This document shows positions 1-10,965 of a DNA stretch of 64,000 nucleotides, piece by piece. Position numbers and translations under genes: made by a program. The notes beneath the pieces are model-generated. The model saw nothing but the letters and a program-made list of their open reading frames with translations. It did not search any database and was not told the origin of the DNA. Every line of letters begins with the position of its first letter. Position 1 is the first letter of the stretch. Source of the DNA: Candidatus Symbiopectobacterium sp. NZEC151 (GTDB taxonomy: Bacteria > Pseudomonadota > Gammaproteobacteria > Enterobacterales > Enterobacteriaceae). The DNA is taken from NCBI RefSeq assembly GCF_025962655.1, contig NZ_JAGFPE010000001.1:620001-684000 (forward strand), written 5' to 3'.

Positions 1-1575
1 CAGGCGTTTGCCATAACGGAAGTGGTGCAACGGCGAGCCCACTTCGGCTATAGCGACTCAGCGGACATGCTGGGTGAAAATGCCGATTTGAATGACAAAT
101 TGCGTCAACGGTTAGAGCAGGCAGAAACCGAGCGTACCCGTTCGCGTGAGCAACTGCGCCAGCAGCAGGCACAGTTAACGCAGTACAGCCAGGTGCAGGC
201 GTCGTTGCGCAGCGCGCATGAAGCCAAAAATGAGATGCACAAAGAGCTTATTCAGGAGTTGCAGGAGATCGGCGTGCGCGCGGATGCGGATGCCGAAGCG
301 CGCGCCCGCACCCGCCGGGATGAATTGCATGCCGCCCTGAGTGCCAACCGCACGCGCCGTAACCAGTTGGAGAAGCAGATTACCTTCTGTGAAGCGGAAA
401 TGGATGGTTTGCAGAAGAAATTGCGCAAGGTGGAGCGCGATTACCACCAACTGCGTGAACAGGTGGTAACGGCGAAAGCGGGCTGGTGTGCCGTGATGCG
501 GCTGGTGAAGGATAATGGCGTGGAGCGCCGTTTGCACCGACGCGAACTGGCCTACATGGACGCAGACGAATTGCGTTCTATGTCGGATAAGGCGTTGGGA
601 GCATTGCGACTGGCGGTTGCGGATAATGAACATCTGCGCGACGTACTGCGTGCTTCGGAAGATCCGAAGCGGCCTGAGCGCAAAGTGCAGTTCTATATCG
701 CTGTCTATCAGCATCTGCGTGAACGTATTCGTCAGGACATTATTCGCACCGATGACCCGGTTGAAGCCATCGAGCAGATGGAAATTGAACTTAACCGTCT
801 GACGGAAGAGCTGACCGCGCGTGAAAAAATGTTGGCGATCAGTTCCAAGAGCGTGGCGAATATTATCCGTAAAACCATTCAGCGTGAGCAAAACCGCATT
901 CGCATGCTGAACCAGGGCTTGCAGGCAGTCGCGTTCGGGCAGGTGAAAAGCGTGCGTTTGAACGTCAACGTACGCGAAACGCACACTACGTTGCTCAATG
1001 TGCTCTCGGAACAGCAAGAGATGCATCAGGATCTGTTCAGCAGCAACCGATTGACCTTCTCGGAAGCGCTGGCGAAACTTTACCAACGCCTCAACCCTGA
1101 AGTGGATATGGGTCAGCGCACGCCGCAAACCATCGGTGAGGAGTTGCTCGATTACCGCAACTACCTTGAGATGGAAGTGGAGGTCAATCGCGGTGCCGAT
1201 GGCTGGTTGCGTGCAGAAAGCGGTGCGCTCTCCACCGGTGAAGCGATCGGGACCGGGATGTCGATTCTGGTGATGGTGGTGCAGAGCTGGGAAGATGAAT
1301 CCAAGCGCCTGCGCGGCAAAGATATTATCCCTTGTCGTTTGCTGTTCCTCGATGAAGCCGCGCGTCTGGATGCGAAATCCATCGCCACATTATTCGAGCT
1401 GTGCGAACGGTTGGAAATGCAGTTGGTGATTGCCGCACCGGAAAATATCAGTCCGGAAAAAGGCACCACCTACAAGCTGGTACGTAAAGTGTTCCAGAAT
1501 CAGGAGCATGTGCACGTGGTTGGACTGCGCGGTTTTGGCAGTGAGAATGAAACGCCGCAGGTGCAGGCATCGTAG
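1..1575 (+). CDS. mukB: Chromosome partition protein MukB, C-terminal part (5' end outside window)
   Basis: SMC-like ATPase of the MukBEF condensin, which compacts and segregates the chromosome. The frame is open from base 1, so about 524 C-terminal residues of a protein near 1,480 residues are present. The first half is charged, heptad-rich coiled coil. The C-terminal head carries the ABC signature region ([15 protein letters not shown]), the Walker B stretch ([11 protein letters not shown]) and a D-loop. Sequence closely follows E. coli MukB. A terminator follows directly, so it is the last gene of its operon (presumably mukFEB). The neighbour ldtD is as in E. coli. Confidence 0.97.
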   Translation, partial: QAFAITEVVQRRAHFGYSDSADMLGENADLNDKLRQRLEQAETERTRSREQLRQQQAQLTQYSQVQASLRSAHEAKNEMHKELIQELQEIGVRADADAEARARTRRDELHAALSANRTRRNQLEKQITFCEAEMDGLQKKLRKVERDYHQLREQVVTAKAGWCAVMRLVKDNGVERRLHRRELAYMDADELRSMSDKALGALRLAVADNEHLRDVLRASEDPKRPERKVQFYIAVYQHLRERIRQDIIRTDDPVEAIEQMEIELNRLTEELTAREKMLAISSKSVANIIRKTIQREQNRIRMLNQGLQAVAFGQVKSVRLNVNVRETHTTLLNVLSEQQEMHQDLFSSNRLTFSEALAKLYQRLNPEVDMGQRTPQTIGEELLDYRNYLEMEVEVNRGADGWLRAESGALSTGEAIGTGMSILVMVVQSWEDESKRLRGKDIIPCRLLFLDEAARLDAKSIATLFELCERLEMQLVIAAPENISPEKGTTYKLVRKVFQNQEHVHVVGLRGFGSENETPQVQAS

Positions 1576-1599
1576 CGATAACCCTATGACGTAACGTGC

Positions 1600-1628
1600 A
1601 GAGGCCGTGTTAAACGGCCTCTTTTTTT
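1600..1628 (+). terminator. Intrinsic terminator after mukB
   Basis: An 8-bp GC-rich stem (gaggccgt at 1601-1608 pairing with acggcctc at 1614-1621) is followed by seven T residues. It lies 25 bp after the mukB stop. Confidence 0.85.
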
Positions 1629-1904
1629 GTCTCTCTATTTCCCTTTTTTGCGCCGTACACATGACGGACCAGTGAAATAATCCTGCGGGAAGTGGCGCAA
1701 AAAACGTTGTCTCTTTATATACTAACTGTGATGATGAGCGAATAATTAAAGTGGCAAGTCATCTCACCGTTTTGCGCTATTTTATAACAATCAGTTTCTG
1801 CATAACGTGTGTTGGGGAGTCATATCCATTGGACCTTGTGGCTTTCATTGCCGATAAAAATATCGTGGCTGATATCGCGTTTATTGAATACAGGGGATAA
1901 ATGG

Positions 1905-3629
1905 ATGTTGTTATGTGAGCAAAAAGCGCAGAGCACGCTGTGCCGTGTTGGCACGCTGTGGGCCTTGGGCCTGTTTTCTTTCTGTTCGTTGTCGGCAACC
2001 GGGCAGGCGACGGTAATTCCCCATGCCGCGCCGAGTGTCTCTTCGCACACCGCAGGCACCGTTTCGCACGAAACCAGCGCGGCGGCGTTACAGGCACTGG
2101 CGGCGAAAGGCGTTAAACCGCATTATCTTTCAGAAATTACCGCACTCTACGCACTGCATCCGGCACAACGGCTGTGGGCGGATGAGCATGCCGTGGTGCA
2201 GCTTCAGCAGCAGTTGGCGGAAGTGGCGCTGTCAGGGGTTCAGCCGCAGTTTACGCAATGGGTTACCTGGTTGACTGATGCCAGTATCAACGGGACGGCG
2301 CGCGACGTGCTGTTGTCGGATGCCATGCTGGGCTATCTGCAATTTGTTGATGGCGTGGAGCGTAACGGCACCGACTGGCTCTACAGCAGCGTCCCCTACC
2401 GTTTGCAGCCGCCCGCGCCTGCGCGCGTGGAGCAATGGCGGCAGGCACTGGTCGCGGGCAACGGCGTCGGGTTTGTCTCATCGCTGGCACCGCGCCATTC
2501 ACAATATGCCAAGATGCATCAGGCGTTGAAAACGCTGTTGTTGGACACGCGTCCCTGGCCGGTGTTGACGATGTCGGATACCTTGCGTCCTGAACAGCAA
2601 AGTCAGGATCTGGCGGTACTGCGTGAAATATTGCAACGCACCGGTATGCTTGCCACCCCAGAGACCATTACCCTGTTCAACGAGCAACCTGCTGCTGCCG
2701 ACGCGGCTGCGCCGTCACCGGATACCTACACGGGCGATCTGGTCGAGGGGGTTAAGCGCTTCCAGCAGTGGCAAGGGTTGGAAGCCGACGGCGTCATTGG
2801 CAAGCGGACGCGGGATTGGCTGAACGTTTCGCCGCAAACCCGCGCCGCGCTGCTGGCGCTCAATATTCAGCGCCTGCGCCTGGTGCCGGATAATGTCAGC
2901 ACCGGCATCATGGTGAACATCCCTGACTATTCGTTGAACTATTATCAAAACGGTACGCAGCGCCTCTCTTCGCGCGTGATTGTCGGACAACCGAAACGCA
3001 AAACGCCGCTGATGAGCAGCTCATTGTATAACGTGGTGGTTAACCCGCCGTGGAACGTGCCAACAACGCTGATTCGCCAGGATATCGTTCCCAAGGTCAT
3101 CAAGGATCCCAGCTACTTGCAACGGAACAACTATACGCTGCTCTCTGGCTGGCACTCCGAAGCGGAGACCATCGATCCGACGATGATTGACTGGTCTGTA
3201 GTATCTGCCGATCGTTTCCCGTATCGCATTCGTCAGGCTCCCGGTGCCAACAACTCGCTGGGACGCTATAAATTCAACATGCCCAATTCCGAAGCGATTT
3301 ATTTGCACGATACGCCGAATCATGGGCTGTTCCAGCGCGACATTCGCGCGCTCAGTTCGGGCTGTGTGCGCGTGAACAAAGCCTCCGAGCTGGCTGGACT
3401 GCTGTTGCAGGATGCCGGTTGGAACGATGCGCGCATTTCCTCCACGCTGGCGCAGGGAAATACCACCTATGTGCCGGTCAAGCAGCGTATTCCCGTCAAT
3501 CTGTACTATTTGACGGCCTGGGTGGCTGACGACGGCAAACCCCAGTTCCGCACAGATATTTACAATTATGATGATACGGTAAAACGCGGGGCGGGCATCC
3601 TGGGCAAAGCAGGGCAACTGCTCCAGTAA
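1905..3629 (+). CDS. ldtD: L,D-transpeptidase LdtD (YcbB)
   Basis: Periplasmic L,D-transpeptidase that forms 3-3 (mDAP-mDAP) peptidoglycan crosslinks, a stress and beta-lactam bypass activity. The protein is 574 residues. An N-terminal signal or anchor segment (about residues 14-33) is followed by a scaffold region, a peptidoglycan-binding domain (about 276-312, [16 protein letters not shown]) and a C-terminal YkuD domain with the HDTPNH and SSGCVRVN motifs. The catalytic Cys is residue 487. The ATG at 1905 is chosen because AGGGG lies at 1892-1896 and the protein then begins like E. coli LdtD; the in-frame codon at 1809 gives an unlikely leader. It lies between mukB and mepK, as in E. coli. 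Confidence 0.96.
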   Translation: MLLCEQKAQSTLCRVGTLWALGLFSFCSLSATGQATVIPHAAPSVSSHTAGTVSHETSAAALQALAAKGVKPHYLSEITALYALHPAQRLWADEHAVVQLQQQLAEVALSGVQPQFTQWVTWLTDASINGTARDVLLSDAMLGYLQFVDGVERNGTDWLYSSVPYRLQPPAPARVEQWRQALVAGNGVGFVSSLAPRHSQYAKMHQALKTLLLDTRPWPVLTMSDTLRPEQQSQDLAVLREILQRTGMLATPETITLFNEQPAAADAAAPSPDTYTGDLVEGVKRFQQWQGLEADGVIGKRTRDWLNVSPQTRAALLALNIQRLRLVPDNVSTGIMVNIPDYSLNYYQNGTQRLSSRVIVGQPKRKTPLMSSSLYNVVVNPPWNVPTTLIRQDIVPKVIKDPSYLQRNNYTLLSGWHSEAETIDPTMIDWSVVSADRFPYRIRQAPGANNSLGRYKFNMPNSEAIYLHDTPNHGLFQRDIRALSSGCVRVNKASELAGLLLQDAGWNDARISSTLAQGNTTYVPVKQRIPVNLYYLTAWVADDGKPQFRTDIYNYDDTVKRGAGILGKAGQLLQ

Positions 3630-3659
3630 CCGCTGATATTCTGGGACGTTAGCGCCGTC

Positions 3660-3710
3660 ACAGGGTTTACACCGGCGCGGAGGATCTACGCGATCCTCCG
3701 CATACCCTGT
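3660..3710. repeat. Long two-part stem-loop between ldtD and mepK
   Basis: A perfect 10-bp inner stem (gcggaggatc 3677-3686 with gatcctccgc 3692-3701) lies inside an outer 7-bp stem (acagggt 3660-3666 with accctgt 3704-3710). There is no T-run after it, so it is either a weak terminator or processing hairpin for ldtD, or a REP-like palindrome. Confidence 0.6.
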
Positions 3711-3721
3711 CGTAAAGCGGG

Positions 3722-3750
3722 TTGACTCAACTGCACTGCACGGTTATGGT
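3722..3750 (+). promoter_or_regulatory. Candidate sigma-70 promoter for mepK
   Basis: TTGACT at 3722-3727 and TATGGT at 3745-3750 are separated by 17 bp, about 58 bp upstream of the mepK start. Called from sequence match only. Confidence 0.45.
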
Positions 3751-3808
3751 GCCAAACGGCGCGTTTCTTGTCGCCGTTATGTTCATCTTTTAAGCCGGGG
3801 CACACTTC

Positions 3809-4357
3809 ATGGAATTCATCGATCATCATCGCCGCAGATGGCTGGCGCTGGGCGGAGTCGCGTTGGGGGCTGCCATGCTGCCGGGTCAGGCGTTTGCCAC
3901 GCTATCAACCCCGCGTCCGCGCATTCTCACGCTGGCAAACCTCAATACGGGCGAGTACCTCAAAACTGAATTCTTCGATGGTCGCCGTTACAACAAAGAT
4001 GAATTGTCCCGTCTGAACCACTTCTTCCGTGATTACCGCGCCAATAAAACCAAAACCATCGATCCTGCGCTGTTCGATCAGCTTTATCGCTTACAGGTGA
4101 TGTTAGGCACCAACAAACCGGTGCAGCTGATTTCGGGCTATCGCTCGGTGGACACCAACAATGAAATGCGCAGCCATTCGCGCGGCGTAGCCAAACAGAG
4201 CTATCACACCAAAGGTCAGGCGATGGATTTTCACATCGAAGGTGTGCAACTGACCAATATTCGCAAAGCGGCGCTGAAACTGAAAGCGGGCGGCGTAGGC
4301 TACTATCCTAAAAGTAATTTCGTGCACATTGATACCGGGCCGACGCGGAGCTGGTAA
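3809..4357 (+). CDS. mepK: Murein endopeptidase MepK (YcbK)
   Basis: Zinc-dependent peptidoglycan endopeptidase of the M15 family. In E. coli it cleaves crosslinks, preferring the 3-3 bonds made by LdtD, and allows wall expansion. The protein is 182 residues, the same length as E. coli YcbK. A twin-arginine-type signal (RRR at residues 8-10, then a hydrophobic run ending AFA at 28-30) implies periplasmic export. Zinc ligands are visible at H133, D140 (SYHTKGQAMD) and H173 (FVHIDTGP). It follows ldtD, so a crosslink maker and its cutter are adjacent. It probably has its own promoter. Confidence 0.96.
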   Translation: MEFIDHHRRRWLALGGVALGAAMLPGQAFATLSTPRPRILTLANLNTGEYLKTEFFDGRRYNKDELSRLNHFFRDYRANKTKTIDPALFDQLYRLQVMLGTNKPVQLISGYRSVDTNNEMRSHSRGVAKQSYHTKGQAMDFHIEGVQLTNIRKAALKLKAGGVGYYPKSNFVHIDTGPTRSW

Positions 4358-4439
4358 CCCTTCACGCTGATAGACCCTGCGGCCTGACCGTGTCATGATG
4401 AGGGCCACGTAAGGGTGCTTTTTCGTGAAGTGGAGTGCT

Positions 4440-5072
4440 ATGAAATACCAGATTGTTCCCGTGACGGCGTTCAGCCAAAACTGCACGCTGTTATGGTGTG
4501 AAGAAACCCGCGACGCGGCGATTGTTGACCCCGGTGGCGAAGCGGAAAAAATCAAACGCGCTGTCGCGCAGTGCGACATAAAGGTGTCGCAAATCCTGTT
4601 GACGCATGGACATCTCGATCACGTCGGTGCGGCTCAGCAGCTGGCCGAACACTATCAGGTGCCGATTATCGGCCCACACCCCGCTGATGCCTTCTGGCTC
4701 GATGGTTTGCCCGCACAGAGCCGTATGTTCGGCCTGACAGAGTGTGCGCCGTTAACGCCGACGCGCTGGCTGCAAGAAGGGGATTCGGTGACGGTGGGTA
4801 ACATAGAGCTGTCCGTGTTGCATTGTCCGGGACATACGCCGGGCCACGTGGTGTTTATCGATAAGGCATCACGCTTGGCGCAGGTGGGCGATGTGATCTT
4901 CAACGGCGGTGTAGGGCGCAGTGATTTCCCACAGGGCGACCATCAGGCACTGATTACGTCTATCCGGACCAAATTGTTCCCACTCGGGGATGATATTACC
5001 TTTATTCCTGGACACGGCCCGATTTCGACGCTGGGGCAGGAGCGCAAGACCAATCCTTTCGTGCATGATTAA
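4440..5072 (+). CDS. ycbL: Metallo-beta-lactamase-fold hydrolase YcbL (glyoxalase II type)
   Basis: Cytosolic hydrolase of the glyoxalase II branch. E. coli YcbL (GloC) hydrolyses S-lactoylglutathione. The protein is 210 residues. The metal motif is HGHLDH at residues 56-61, and later metal ligands lie in CPGHTPGH, in the GDVIF segment and in FIPGHGP. The ATG at 4440 matches the E. coli start; an earlier in-frame start at 4425 would add five residues without a better ribosome site. It is the last + gene of this run and converges on aspC. Confidence 0.95.
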   Translation: MKYQIVPVTAFSQNCTLLWCEETRDAAIVDPGGEAEKIKRAVAQCDIKVSQILLTHGHLDHVGAAQQLAEHYQVPIIGPHPADAFWLDGLPAQSRMFGLTECAPLTPTRWLQEGDSVTVGNIELSVLHCPGHTPGHVVFIDKASRLAQVGDVIFNGGVGRSDFPQGDHQALITSIRTKLFPLGDDITFIPGHGPISTLGQERKTNPFVHD

Positions 5073-5078
5073 TGCATC

Positions 5079-5105
5079 GGCATCCCCAGCGTAGCAGGGG
5101 ATGCC
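5079..5105. terminator. Hairpin between convergent ycbL and aspC
   Basis: A perfect 9-bp inverted repeat (ggcatcccc 5079-5087, ggggatgcc 5097-5105) lies between the two convergent genes. No T-run follows on either strand, so the terminator role is only likely. Confidence 0.5.
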
Positions 5106-5115
5106 TGGCGGCATA

Positions 5116-6306
5116 TTACAGCACGGCCACAATGGCTTCGCACAGCGGAGCCATATTTTCCGGCGTCATACCCGCCACGTTAACCCGTCCAGAGTTCACC
5201 GCATAGACCGCAAATTCATCGCGCAGACGCAATACCTGCTCTTTGGTCAGTCCGCTGAAGGAGAACATGCCATTCTGCTGAATGATAAAGGAGAAATCCT
5301 GTGTCGCCCCTTTTTCCTGCAAGGTATTGACGAACAGATGACGCATGCGTTGGATGCGCTCGCGCATCGCCGTCAGTTCCTGCTCCCACAGCGTACGCAA
5401 CGCCTCGTTGCCGAGGATGGTCGCCACCACCGCCGCGCCGTGAGCCGGCGGGTTAGAATAGTTAGCACGGATGATGGATTTCATCTGGCTGAAGGCTTTA
5501 TCCGCCACATCAGCATTGGCTGCGACCAGCGTGCAGGCACCGACACGTTCGTTATACAAGCCAAAGTTCTTCGAATAGGAACTGGATACCAACAGTTCCG
5601 GGTGGGATGCGGCAAAAATACGCAGCCCCTCTGCATCCTCTTCCAGCCCACGAGCAAAGCCCTGATAGGCAAAATCAAACAACGGCAGCCAGCCTTTTTG
5701 AGCGGACAGATCAGCCAGCGTTTGCCACTGCTGCGCCGTAGGATCGATACCGGTCGGGTTATGGCAACAGCCGTGGAATAACACCACGTCACCCGCCTGA
5801 ACCGCTTCGAGGCTTTTTACCATGCCGTCAAAGTCCAGCGCGTGGTTGGCGGCATCGTAGTAGTGATAATCGCACACTTCCAGCCCGGCAGCCTGGAACA
5901 CGTTTTTATGGTTAGGCCAGCTTGGGTTGCTTACCCAAATGCGCTTGGCGGATGTCTGGCTGGCGATAAACTCGGCGGCGATACGCAGGCCACCGGTGCC
6001 GCCCGGCGTTTGTGCGCTACGCGCGCGTTTTTCACTGATAATCGCGCTTTGCTTGCCGAACAGCAGTTCCTGCGTGAGCAGGGCGAACTCGGGCAGGCCA
6101 TCGATCCCGAGATAGTTTTTGGTGGCTTCATTTTCCAGCAAGAATTGTTCTGCTTTTTTTACGCTGGCCAGCACCGGTGTCTTTCCGGTTTCATCTTTGT
6201 ATACGCCAATACCTAGATTGATTTTTTGCGGACGAGAGTCGACGCGAAACAGATCGGCCAGGCCAAGAATCGGGTCAGCGGCAGCGGCAGTAATATGTTC
6301 AAACAT
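5116..6306 (-). CDS. aspC: Aspartate aminotransferase
   Basis: PLP enzyme that interconverts aspartate plus 2-oxoglutarate with oxaloacetate plus glutamate, and also transaminates aromatic amino acids. The protein is 396 residues, matching the family. The PLP lysine lies in [16 protein letters not shown], and the NPTG motif and the C-terminal SGRVNVAG segment (substrate-carboxylate Arg) are present. The ompF-aspC arrangement is as in E. coli. A terminator separates it from ompF, so it should have its own promoter. Confidence 0.97.
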   Translation of the reverse strand: MFEHITAAAADPILGLADLFRVDSRPQKINLGIGVYKDETGKTPVLASVKKAEQFLLENEATKNYLGIDGLPEFALLTQELLFGKQSAIISEKRARSAQTPGGTGGLRIAAEFIASQTSAKRIWVSNPSWPNHKNVFQAAGLEVCDYHYYDAANHALDFDGMVKSLEAVQAGDVVLFHGCCHNPTGIDPTAQQWQTLADLSAQKGWLPLFDFAYQGFARGLEEDAEGLRIFAASHPELLVSSSYSKNFGLYNERVGACTLVAANADVADKAFSQMKSIIRANYSNPPAHGAAVVATILGNEALRTLWEQELTAMRERIQRMRHLFVNTLQEKGATQDFSFIIQQNGMFSFSGLTKEQVLRLRDEFAVYAVNSGRVNVAGMTPENMAPLCEAIVAVL

Positions 6307-6466
6307 TGATGGCTATTCCATGACAGAGGTTAGGCAAGAACCTTCAGGTTACCGCTAGCCATAAGCTTTGCCAACCGTTTGCGATCAAAATGCAGGTGAA
6401 TTAACAGGAAAAATTGTGGTAGGAGCGGTAGCCATAAATGGCGCTAATAGTCAGGTCGCAGAAAAC

Positions 6467-6497
6467 AAAAAGACAGGGCGCAAGGCCCTGTCTTTTT
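6467..6497 (-). terminator. Intrinsic terminator of ompF
   Basis: A perfect 13-bp stem (6467-6479 with 6485-6497) has a 5-nt loop. On the minus strand it is followed by TTTTTGTTTT. It lies 40 bp after the porin stop codon and upstream of aspC. Confidence 0.9.
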
Positions 6498-6536
6498 CGT
6501 TATCAGACTGCGTAATGCAGTGCGGATAAAACGAAA

Positions 6537-7640
6537 TTAGAACTGATAAGTTACACCAACAGCAACTTTGTCATCATCATTGATGCCGTAAGCGTTAGTG
6601 TCTTTGATCAGGTTGATGTCGTATTCAGTGTATACGGAGAAGTTTTTGTTGAATGCGTAAGTTGCACCCAGGCTCACGTATTTGGTGATGTAAGCGTTAC
6701 GGTTGTTGGTGTCGTCTTTAGCTTTGCCAGAAACGTAACCCAGAGAAGGCGTCAGACCGAAATCGAAGTTGTATTGGGCAACAGCTTCGAAGATTTTGGT
6801 TTTGTCAGCGAAATCGGTATGCACACCACCAACAGTTTTGTTGATGTAAGAAGCGTTACGCAGTTCAGAGTAAATGGCTGCAACATAGATGTTGTTAGCA
6901 TCATACTTCAGGCCAGTACCCCAAGCTTCTGCTTTCTTGCCACGACCAGAATCAGTCGCAACAGCATTTTGTTCGACAGTGCGGCTAACTGCAGCATAGT
7001 TGGCTATGATACCTACACCAACCGGAGATACGTATTCCAGAGAAGTACCCCAACCGTCACCGTTCGATGTGTCACGATCATCACGTTCGTTCAAAGTATC
7101 TTTACTGTTTTTACCTTGGTATTGCAGACCAAAGTTCAGGCCATCAACCAGACCAAAGAAATCTTTGTTACGGTAGGTCAGAACGCCAGTAGAACGACCG
7201 GTCAGGAAGTTATCAGAGTTAGACTGATCGCCACCCCATTCAGGCAGCACGTCGGTGTATGCCAGAGAATCGTAAGCGATACCCAGGTTACGACCGTAGT
7301 CGATAGTACCGAAATCAGCGATTTTCAAACCAGCGAAAGCGTAGCGGGTTTTAACATCTCTGCTATCACTGCCGTCTTCACTTTTGTTGCCAGCGAATTC
7401 AACTTCGTAACGGCCATAGCCTGTTACATCACTGTTGATCTGCGTTTCGCCTTTAACACCAAGACGTGCATAAGATTTGTCACCATCCTGACCGTTATTG
7501 TCAGAGAAACGGTGTTTAGCGGTAACTTTACCGTACAGGTCCACTTTGTTGCCGTCTTTGTTGTACACTTCTGCTGCGTTTACTGCGCCCGCAGCCAACA
7601 AAGCCGGGATTACTACTGCAAGAATATTGCGTTTCATCAT
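6537..7640 (-). CDS. ompF: Outer membrane general porin OmpF
   Basis: Trimeric 16-strand beta-barrel porin for small hydrophilic solutes. The precursor is 367 residues. The signal peptide (MMKRNILAVVIPALLAAG...NA) ends before AEVYNKDGNKVDLYGK, the classic enterobacterial porin N terminus, and the C terminus is VTYQF with the terminal Phe needed for barrel assembly. The start is the ATG at 7640, preceded by GAGGGTAATA as in E. coli ompF; longer in-frame starts lie inside the leader. Its place between aspC and asnS supports OmpF rather than OmpC or PhoE. The long leader suggests small-RNA control, which is inference. Confidence 0.94.
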   Translation of the reverse strand: MMKRNILAVVIPALLAAGAVNAAEVYNKDGNKVDLYGKVTAKHRFSDNNGQDGDKSYARLGVKGETQINSDVTGYGRYEVEFAGNKSEDGSDSRDVKTRYAFAGLKIADFGTIDYGRNLGIAYDSLAYTDVLPEWGGDQSNSDNFLTGRSTGVLTYRNKDFFGLVDGLNFGLQYQGKNSKDTLNERDDRDTSNGDGWGTSLEYVSPVGVGIIANYAAVSRTVEQNAVATDSGRGKKAEAWGTGLKYDANNIYVAAIYSELRNASYINKTVGGVHTDFADKTKIFEAVAQYNFDFGLTPSLGYVSGKAKDDTNNRNAYITKYVSLGATYAFNKNFSVYTEYDINLIKDTNAYGINDDDKVAVGVTYQF

Positions 7641-7819
7641 TATTACCCTCATTGGTGTTTTAAGACACCCGCCGCTGCCATCAACAATTCTCGAAAAAAG
7701 TAATAAAACTCTTACGGAACTATCACTGGAAGTTTGGTGTCCTCCTGTGTCTGAACGCAGTGTTCCATTCACTCGCCCGTTAATCTACCCTAAAAATGAT
7801 ACTAAGTTCGTAATCGGGT

Positions 7820-7862
7820 AACAAAAAGAAAGATTGTGTTTCAATTTGTAAATTTCAGGGAA
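7820..7862 (-). promoter_or_regulatory. Candidate OmpR-binding region upstream of ompF
   Basis: On the minus strand this stretch reads like the E. coli ompF F-boxes: TTGAAACACAATCTTT, then a CTTTTTGTTAC element. It lies about 180-220 bp upstream of the ATG. The exact -10 is uncertain. Confidence 0.45.
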
Positions 7863-7890
7863 CTTTGTGAGCCTTATCTGAAAGAAAAAA

Positions 7891-7920
7891 AAAGACCGCG
7901 ATTTATTCGCGGTCTTTTTT
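7891..7920 (-). terminator. Bidirectional terminator downstream of asnS
   Basis: An 11-bp stem (aaagaccgcga 7891-7901 with tcgcggtcttt 7907-7917) has A/T runs on both sides. It ends asnS transcription before the ompF regulatory region. Confidence 0.85.
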
Positions 7921-7954
7921 CTAGTTATTTGTTTTACTTATGTTTAATGCGTAT

Positions 7955-9355
7955 TTAGAAACTGGCGTTGCGCGGCGTGCGTGGGAAAGGGATAACATCG
8001 CGCACATTTTGTACACCGGTAACATAAGCAATCAGACGTTCAAACCCGAGTCCAAAACCAGAATGAGGAATGGTGCCGTAGCGCCGCAGATCGCGGTACC
8101 ACCAGTAATCTTCTTTATTCAGCCCCATCTCTTCCAGACGGCTATCCAGCTGTGCCAGACGCTCTTCACGCTGAGAACCACCGATAATTTCGCCGATGCC
8201 CGGTGCCAGTACGTCCATGGCCGCGACGGTTTTACCGTCTTCATTCATACGCATATAGAAAGCTTTGATGTCTTTCGGGTAGTTTTTTACCACCACCGGC
8301 GCTTTAAAGTGCTGCTCTGCCAAATAACGCTCATGTTCGGAGGCAAGATCGACGCCCCAGAACACCGGATTCTCGAAGGTGTGTCCGCAATTCAGCAGGA
8401 TCTCGATAGCGTCGGTGTAATCCACTTGGGCGAAATCCGCGCTGACAAAGTTTTCCAGACGACTAATAGCTTCTTTATCTACACGCTCGGCAAAAAACGC
8501 CATGTCATCGGCGCGCTCGTCGAGCACGGCTTTGAATACGTATTTCAACAGGCTTTCTGCCAGCGCTGCGGCATCGTCCAGAGTGGCAAAGGCCACTTCC
8601 GGTTCGATCATCCAGAATTCAGCCAGGTGACGGCTGGTGTTGGAGTTTTCGGCACGGAACGTAGGGCCAAAGGTGTACACATTGGAGAGCGCACAGGCGT
8701 AGGTTTCACCGTTCAGTTGGCCAGAAACGGTCAGGAACGCCTCTTTACCAAAGAAATCTTCACTGAAATCCACTTTGCCCGCCTCGGTACGCGGCAGGTT
8801 TTCCAGATCCAGCGTGGAAACGCGGAACATTTCACCGGCACCCTCGGTATCCGACGCGGTGATAAGCGGCGTAGAGACCCAAAAATAACCGTTCTCATGG
8901 AAGAAGCGGTGAATGGCCTGGGCCAGCGTGTGGCGCACGCGTGCCACAGCACCGATCAGATTGGTGCGCGGGCGCAGGTGCGCAACTTCACGCAGGTATT
9001 CAATGCTGTGGCGTTTTGCCGCCATCGGATAGGTGTCCGGATCGTCTACCCAGCCCACCACCTCAACGGCGGTCGCTTGAATTTCGAATGATTGACCTTC
9101 GCCCGGAGAGGCGACAACGGTGCCGGTGACGATGACCGAGCACCCGGTGGTCAATTTCAGAACGTCGTTCTGGTAATTGGGAAGATTATTATTTACGACC
9201 GCCTGTAACGGATTAAAGCAGGAACCGTCATAGACGGCGATAAAGGAGATACCGGCTTTAGAATCTCTCCGGGTACGTACCCAGCCGCGCACGGTGACTT
9301 CACTGTCAACGGCGACACGGCCTTGCAGTACGTCGACTACAGGCACTACGCTCAT
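7955..9355 (-). CDS. asnS: Asparaginyl-tRNA synthetase
   Basis: Class IIb aminoacyl-tRNA synthetase that charges tRNA-Asn. The protein is 466 residues, identical in length to E. coli AsnS. The N-terminal OB-fold anticodon domain ([20 protein letters not shown]) is followed by the class II core with motif 2 ([16 protein letters not shown]) and motif 3 ([15 protein letters not shown]) near the C terminus. The ATG at 9355 begins [12 protein letters not shown] as in E. coli and is preceded by an AGAGAG ribosome site; the longer start at 9373 is rejected. It lies between ompF and pncB as in E. coli. Confidence 0.97.
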   Translation of the reverse strand: MSVVPVVDVLQGRVAVDSEVTVRGWVRTRRDSKAGISFIAVYDGSCFNPLQAVVNNNLPNYQNDVLKLTTGCSVIVTGTVVASPGEGQSFEIQATAVEVVGWVDDPDTYPMAAKRHSIEYLREVAHLRPRTNLIGAVARVRHTLAQAIHRFFHENGYFWVSTPLITASDTEGAGEMFRVSTLDLENLPRTEAGKVDFSEDFFGKEAFLTVSGQLNGETYACALSNVYTFGPTFRAENSNTSRHLAEFWMIEPEVAFATLDDAAALAESLLKYVFKAVLDERADDMAFFAERVDKEAISRLENFVSADFAQVDYTDAIEILLNCGHTFENPVFWGVDLASEHERYLAEQHFKAPVVVKNYPKDIKAFYMRMNEDGKTVAAMDVLAPGIGEIIGGSQREERLAQLDSRLEEMGLNKEDYWWYRDLRRYGTIPHSGFGLGFERLIAYVTGVQNVRDVIPFPRTPRNASF

Positions 9356-9452
9356 AAAATTCTCTCTTCTCAATGAATGGTATTTAACGGGTCAACCCCT
9401 AAGGGTGATTTGCTATGTTACTTGCCGTCTGGCAGGACACAAGCAGAAATCA

Positions 9453-9482
9453 CCGGAATGCGTCAAGTTTTGCGCATTCCGG
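9453..9482 (-). terminator. Hairpin between pncB and asnS
   Basis: A perfect 10-bp inverted repeat (ccggaatgcg 9453-9462, cgcattccgg 9473-9482) lies downstream of pncB. The following T-rich stretch on the minus strand is weak, so termination may be partial. Confidence 0.5.
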
Positions 9483-9516
9483 CAACGTTGGGTTAAATAC
9501 TGAGCAGCCGGGGAGA

Positions 9517-10722
9517 CTAACTGGCTTTTCTGATGCGCGGCAGATCGAACGCTTTGCGTAGCGCAGAAATAAACGCGGCGTCGTGGCAGATGGTTTTGCC
9601 GGGGCTATCGGAAAGTTTCGCCACCGGACGACCGTTGCATTCCACCAGCTTGATGACGATGTTCAACGGTGTCACGCCGGGAATATCGCAGGTCAAACGC
9701 GTGCCGATGCCAAATACCAGATTGATGCGCTGAGAAAAATGGCGATAGAGCGTAAGCGCTTTTTCCAGATGCAGGTTATCGGAGAACACCAGCGTCTTGC
9801 TCATGGGATCAATGCCTAAGCGCTGATAATGTGCGATGGCCTTTTCGCCCCAATCGATCGGATCGCCAGAATCGTGACGCAGACCCTGATAGGCGTTGGC
9901 GAAATCGAGATCGAAATCGCGCAGGAACGCGTCCATGGTAATGCAATCGGTCAACGCGATACCGAGCTGATCGGGGTATTCCACCAGCCAGGCGTGCAGG
10001 GCGGCACGTTGGCTGTTAGCCAATGTCGCGCTGAGTTGCTGATGCGCCTGAAACCACTCATGCGCCTGCGTACCTACCGGTGTCAGTCCCAATTGGCGCG
10101 CCAGATCGTAGTTGCTGGTGCCAATCAAATAGGGGAACTCTTGCTGCAACATGCTCACGATGTCATGTTGCACCTCGCGGGAGAAACGACGTCGGGTGCC
10201 GAAATCCATCAGTTTGAAATGGCTCAGATCGATACCCTGGCTGCGTTCACGGAATTGCGCCAACGTGCGGCGCAGTTGCGCCACGGCGTGCACGGCGCTG
10301 ACGTCCGGGGTGCGCGAGCGGTGTATCACTTCACTGATGACCGCCAGCAAGGGCACTTCCCACAAAATCACTTCGCGCCACGGGCCGCGAATACGAATAT
10401 CCAGCTTGCCGTGATGGTTGCTCACGGTAACCTGCTGTGGGTTAAAGCGAAAATGGCGTAACCACAGTAGATAGTCTGCGGTAAAAAAAGGCAGCGTAGA
10501 GAGGTAAGCGAACTCGTCGTCGCTGAGTGACAACTGGCTCATCAGCGCAATCTGCGCGGTGATAGCCTCTGCATAACTCCCTAACAGCTCATCGCCGCGG
10601 CAGCGGAATTCCGCTGTAACGTCCACATCATAATAATGATGAAACACCGCTTGCTGCATATGAAGCTTGTAAGCATCCGTATCCAGCAATGAGTTCAAAA
10701 TCGGGGAAGGGTGTAAAGTCAT
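9517..10722 (-). CDS. pncB: Nicotinate phosphoribosyltransferase
   Basis: Converts nicotinate, PRPP and ATP to nicotinate mononucleotide in the Preiss-Handler NAD salvage pathway. The protein is 401 residues (family about 400). N-terminal [19 protein letters not shown], the central [14 protein letters not shown] with the active-site His region, GTSNYDLAR, and the GIGTRLTCD phosphate-binding loop are all present. It lies upstream of asnS on the same strand and divergent from pepN, the E. coli arrangement. Confidence 0.97.
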   Translation of the reverse strand: MTLHPSPILNSLLDTDAYKLHMQQAVFHHYYDVDVTAEFRCRGDELLGSYAEAITAQIALMSQLSLSDDEFAYLSTLPFFTADYLLWLRHFRFNPQQVTVSNHHGKLDIRIRGPWREVILWEVPLLAVISEVIHRSRTPDVSAVHAVAQLRRTLAQFRERSQGIDLSHFKLMDFGTRRRFSREVQHDIVSMLQQEFPYLIGTSNYDLARQLGLTPVGTQAHEWFQAHQQLSATLANSQRAALHAWLVEYPDQLGIALTDCITMDAFLRDFDLDFANAYQGLRHDSGDPIDWGEKAIAHYQRLGIDPMSKTLVFSDNLHLEKALTLYRHFSQRINLVFGIGTRLTCDIPGVTPLNIVIKLVECNGRPVAKLSDSPGKTICHDAAFISALRKAFDLPRIRKAS

Positions 10723-10965
10723 AATGCGTTACAGCATCCTCGTCAGACGCGTTTCCACTATCAAAATCATCAGCAACGTTCGGTGAGTATACCTTGATTC
10801 ACGCTGCGTTGTCGCTATCACCAGATAACATCATAATTCGGCCAGAAAAGAGAGGACCATTCGTGCTTTAACATGGTTATTATTCTCATTCACTTAGTCA
10901 TGGCAACATCGTTGTAACAGGCATAAACTGAACTGTCAAAGCAAAGAGTGAGGTGTAAACATCCT

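Noticed and set aside
175-1128. 317-codon minus-strand frame opposite mukB
   Set aside because: Antisense shadow of conserved coiled-coil coding DNA; His/Arg/Gln-rich nonsense typical of reversed frames.
6774-7703. 309-codon + strand frame opposite ompF
   Set aside because: Antisense of the porin gene, with no ribosome site and no similarity.
7940-9091. 383-codon + strand frame opposite asnS
   Set aside because: Shadow of asnS, which is complete and highly conserved on the other strand; the translation has no family resemblance and a poor start.
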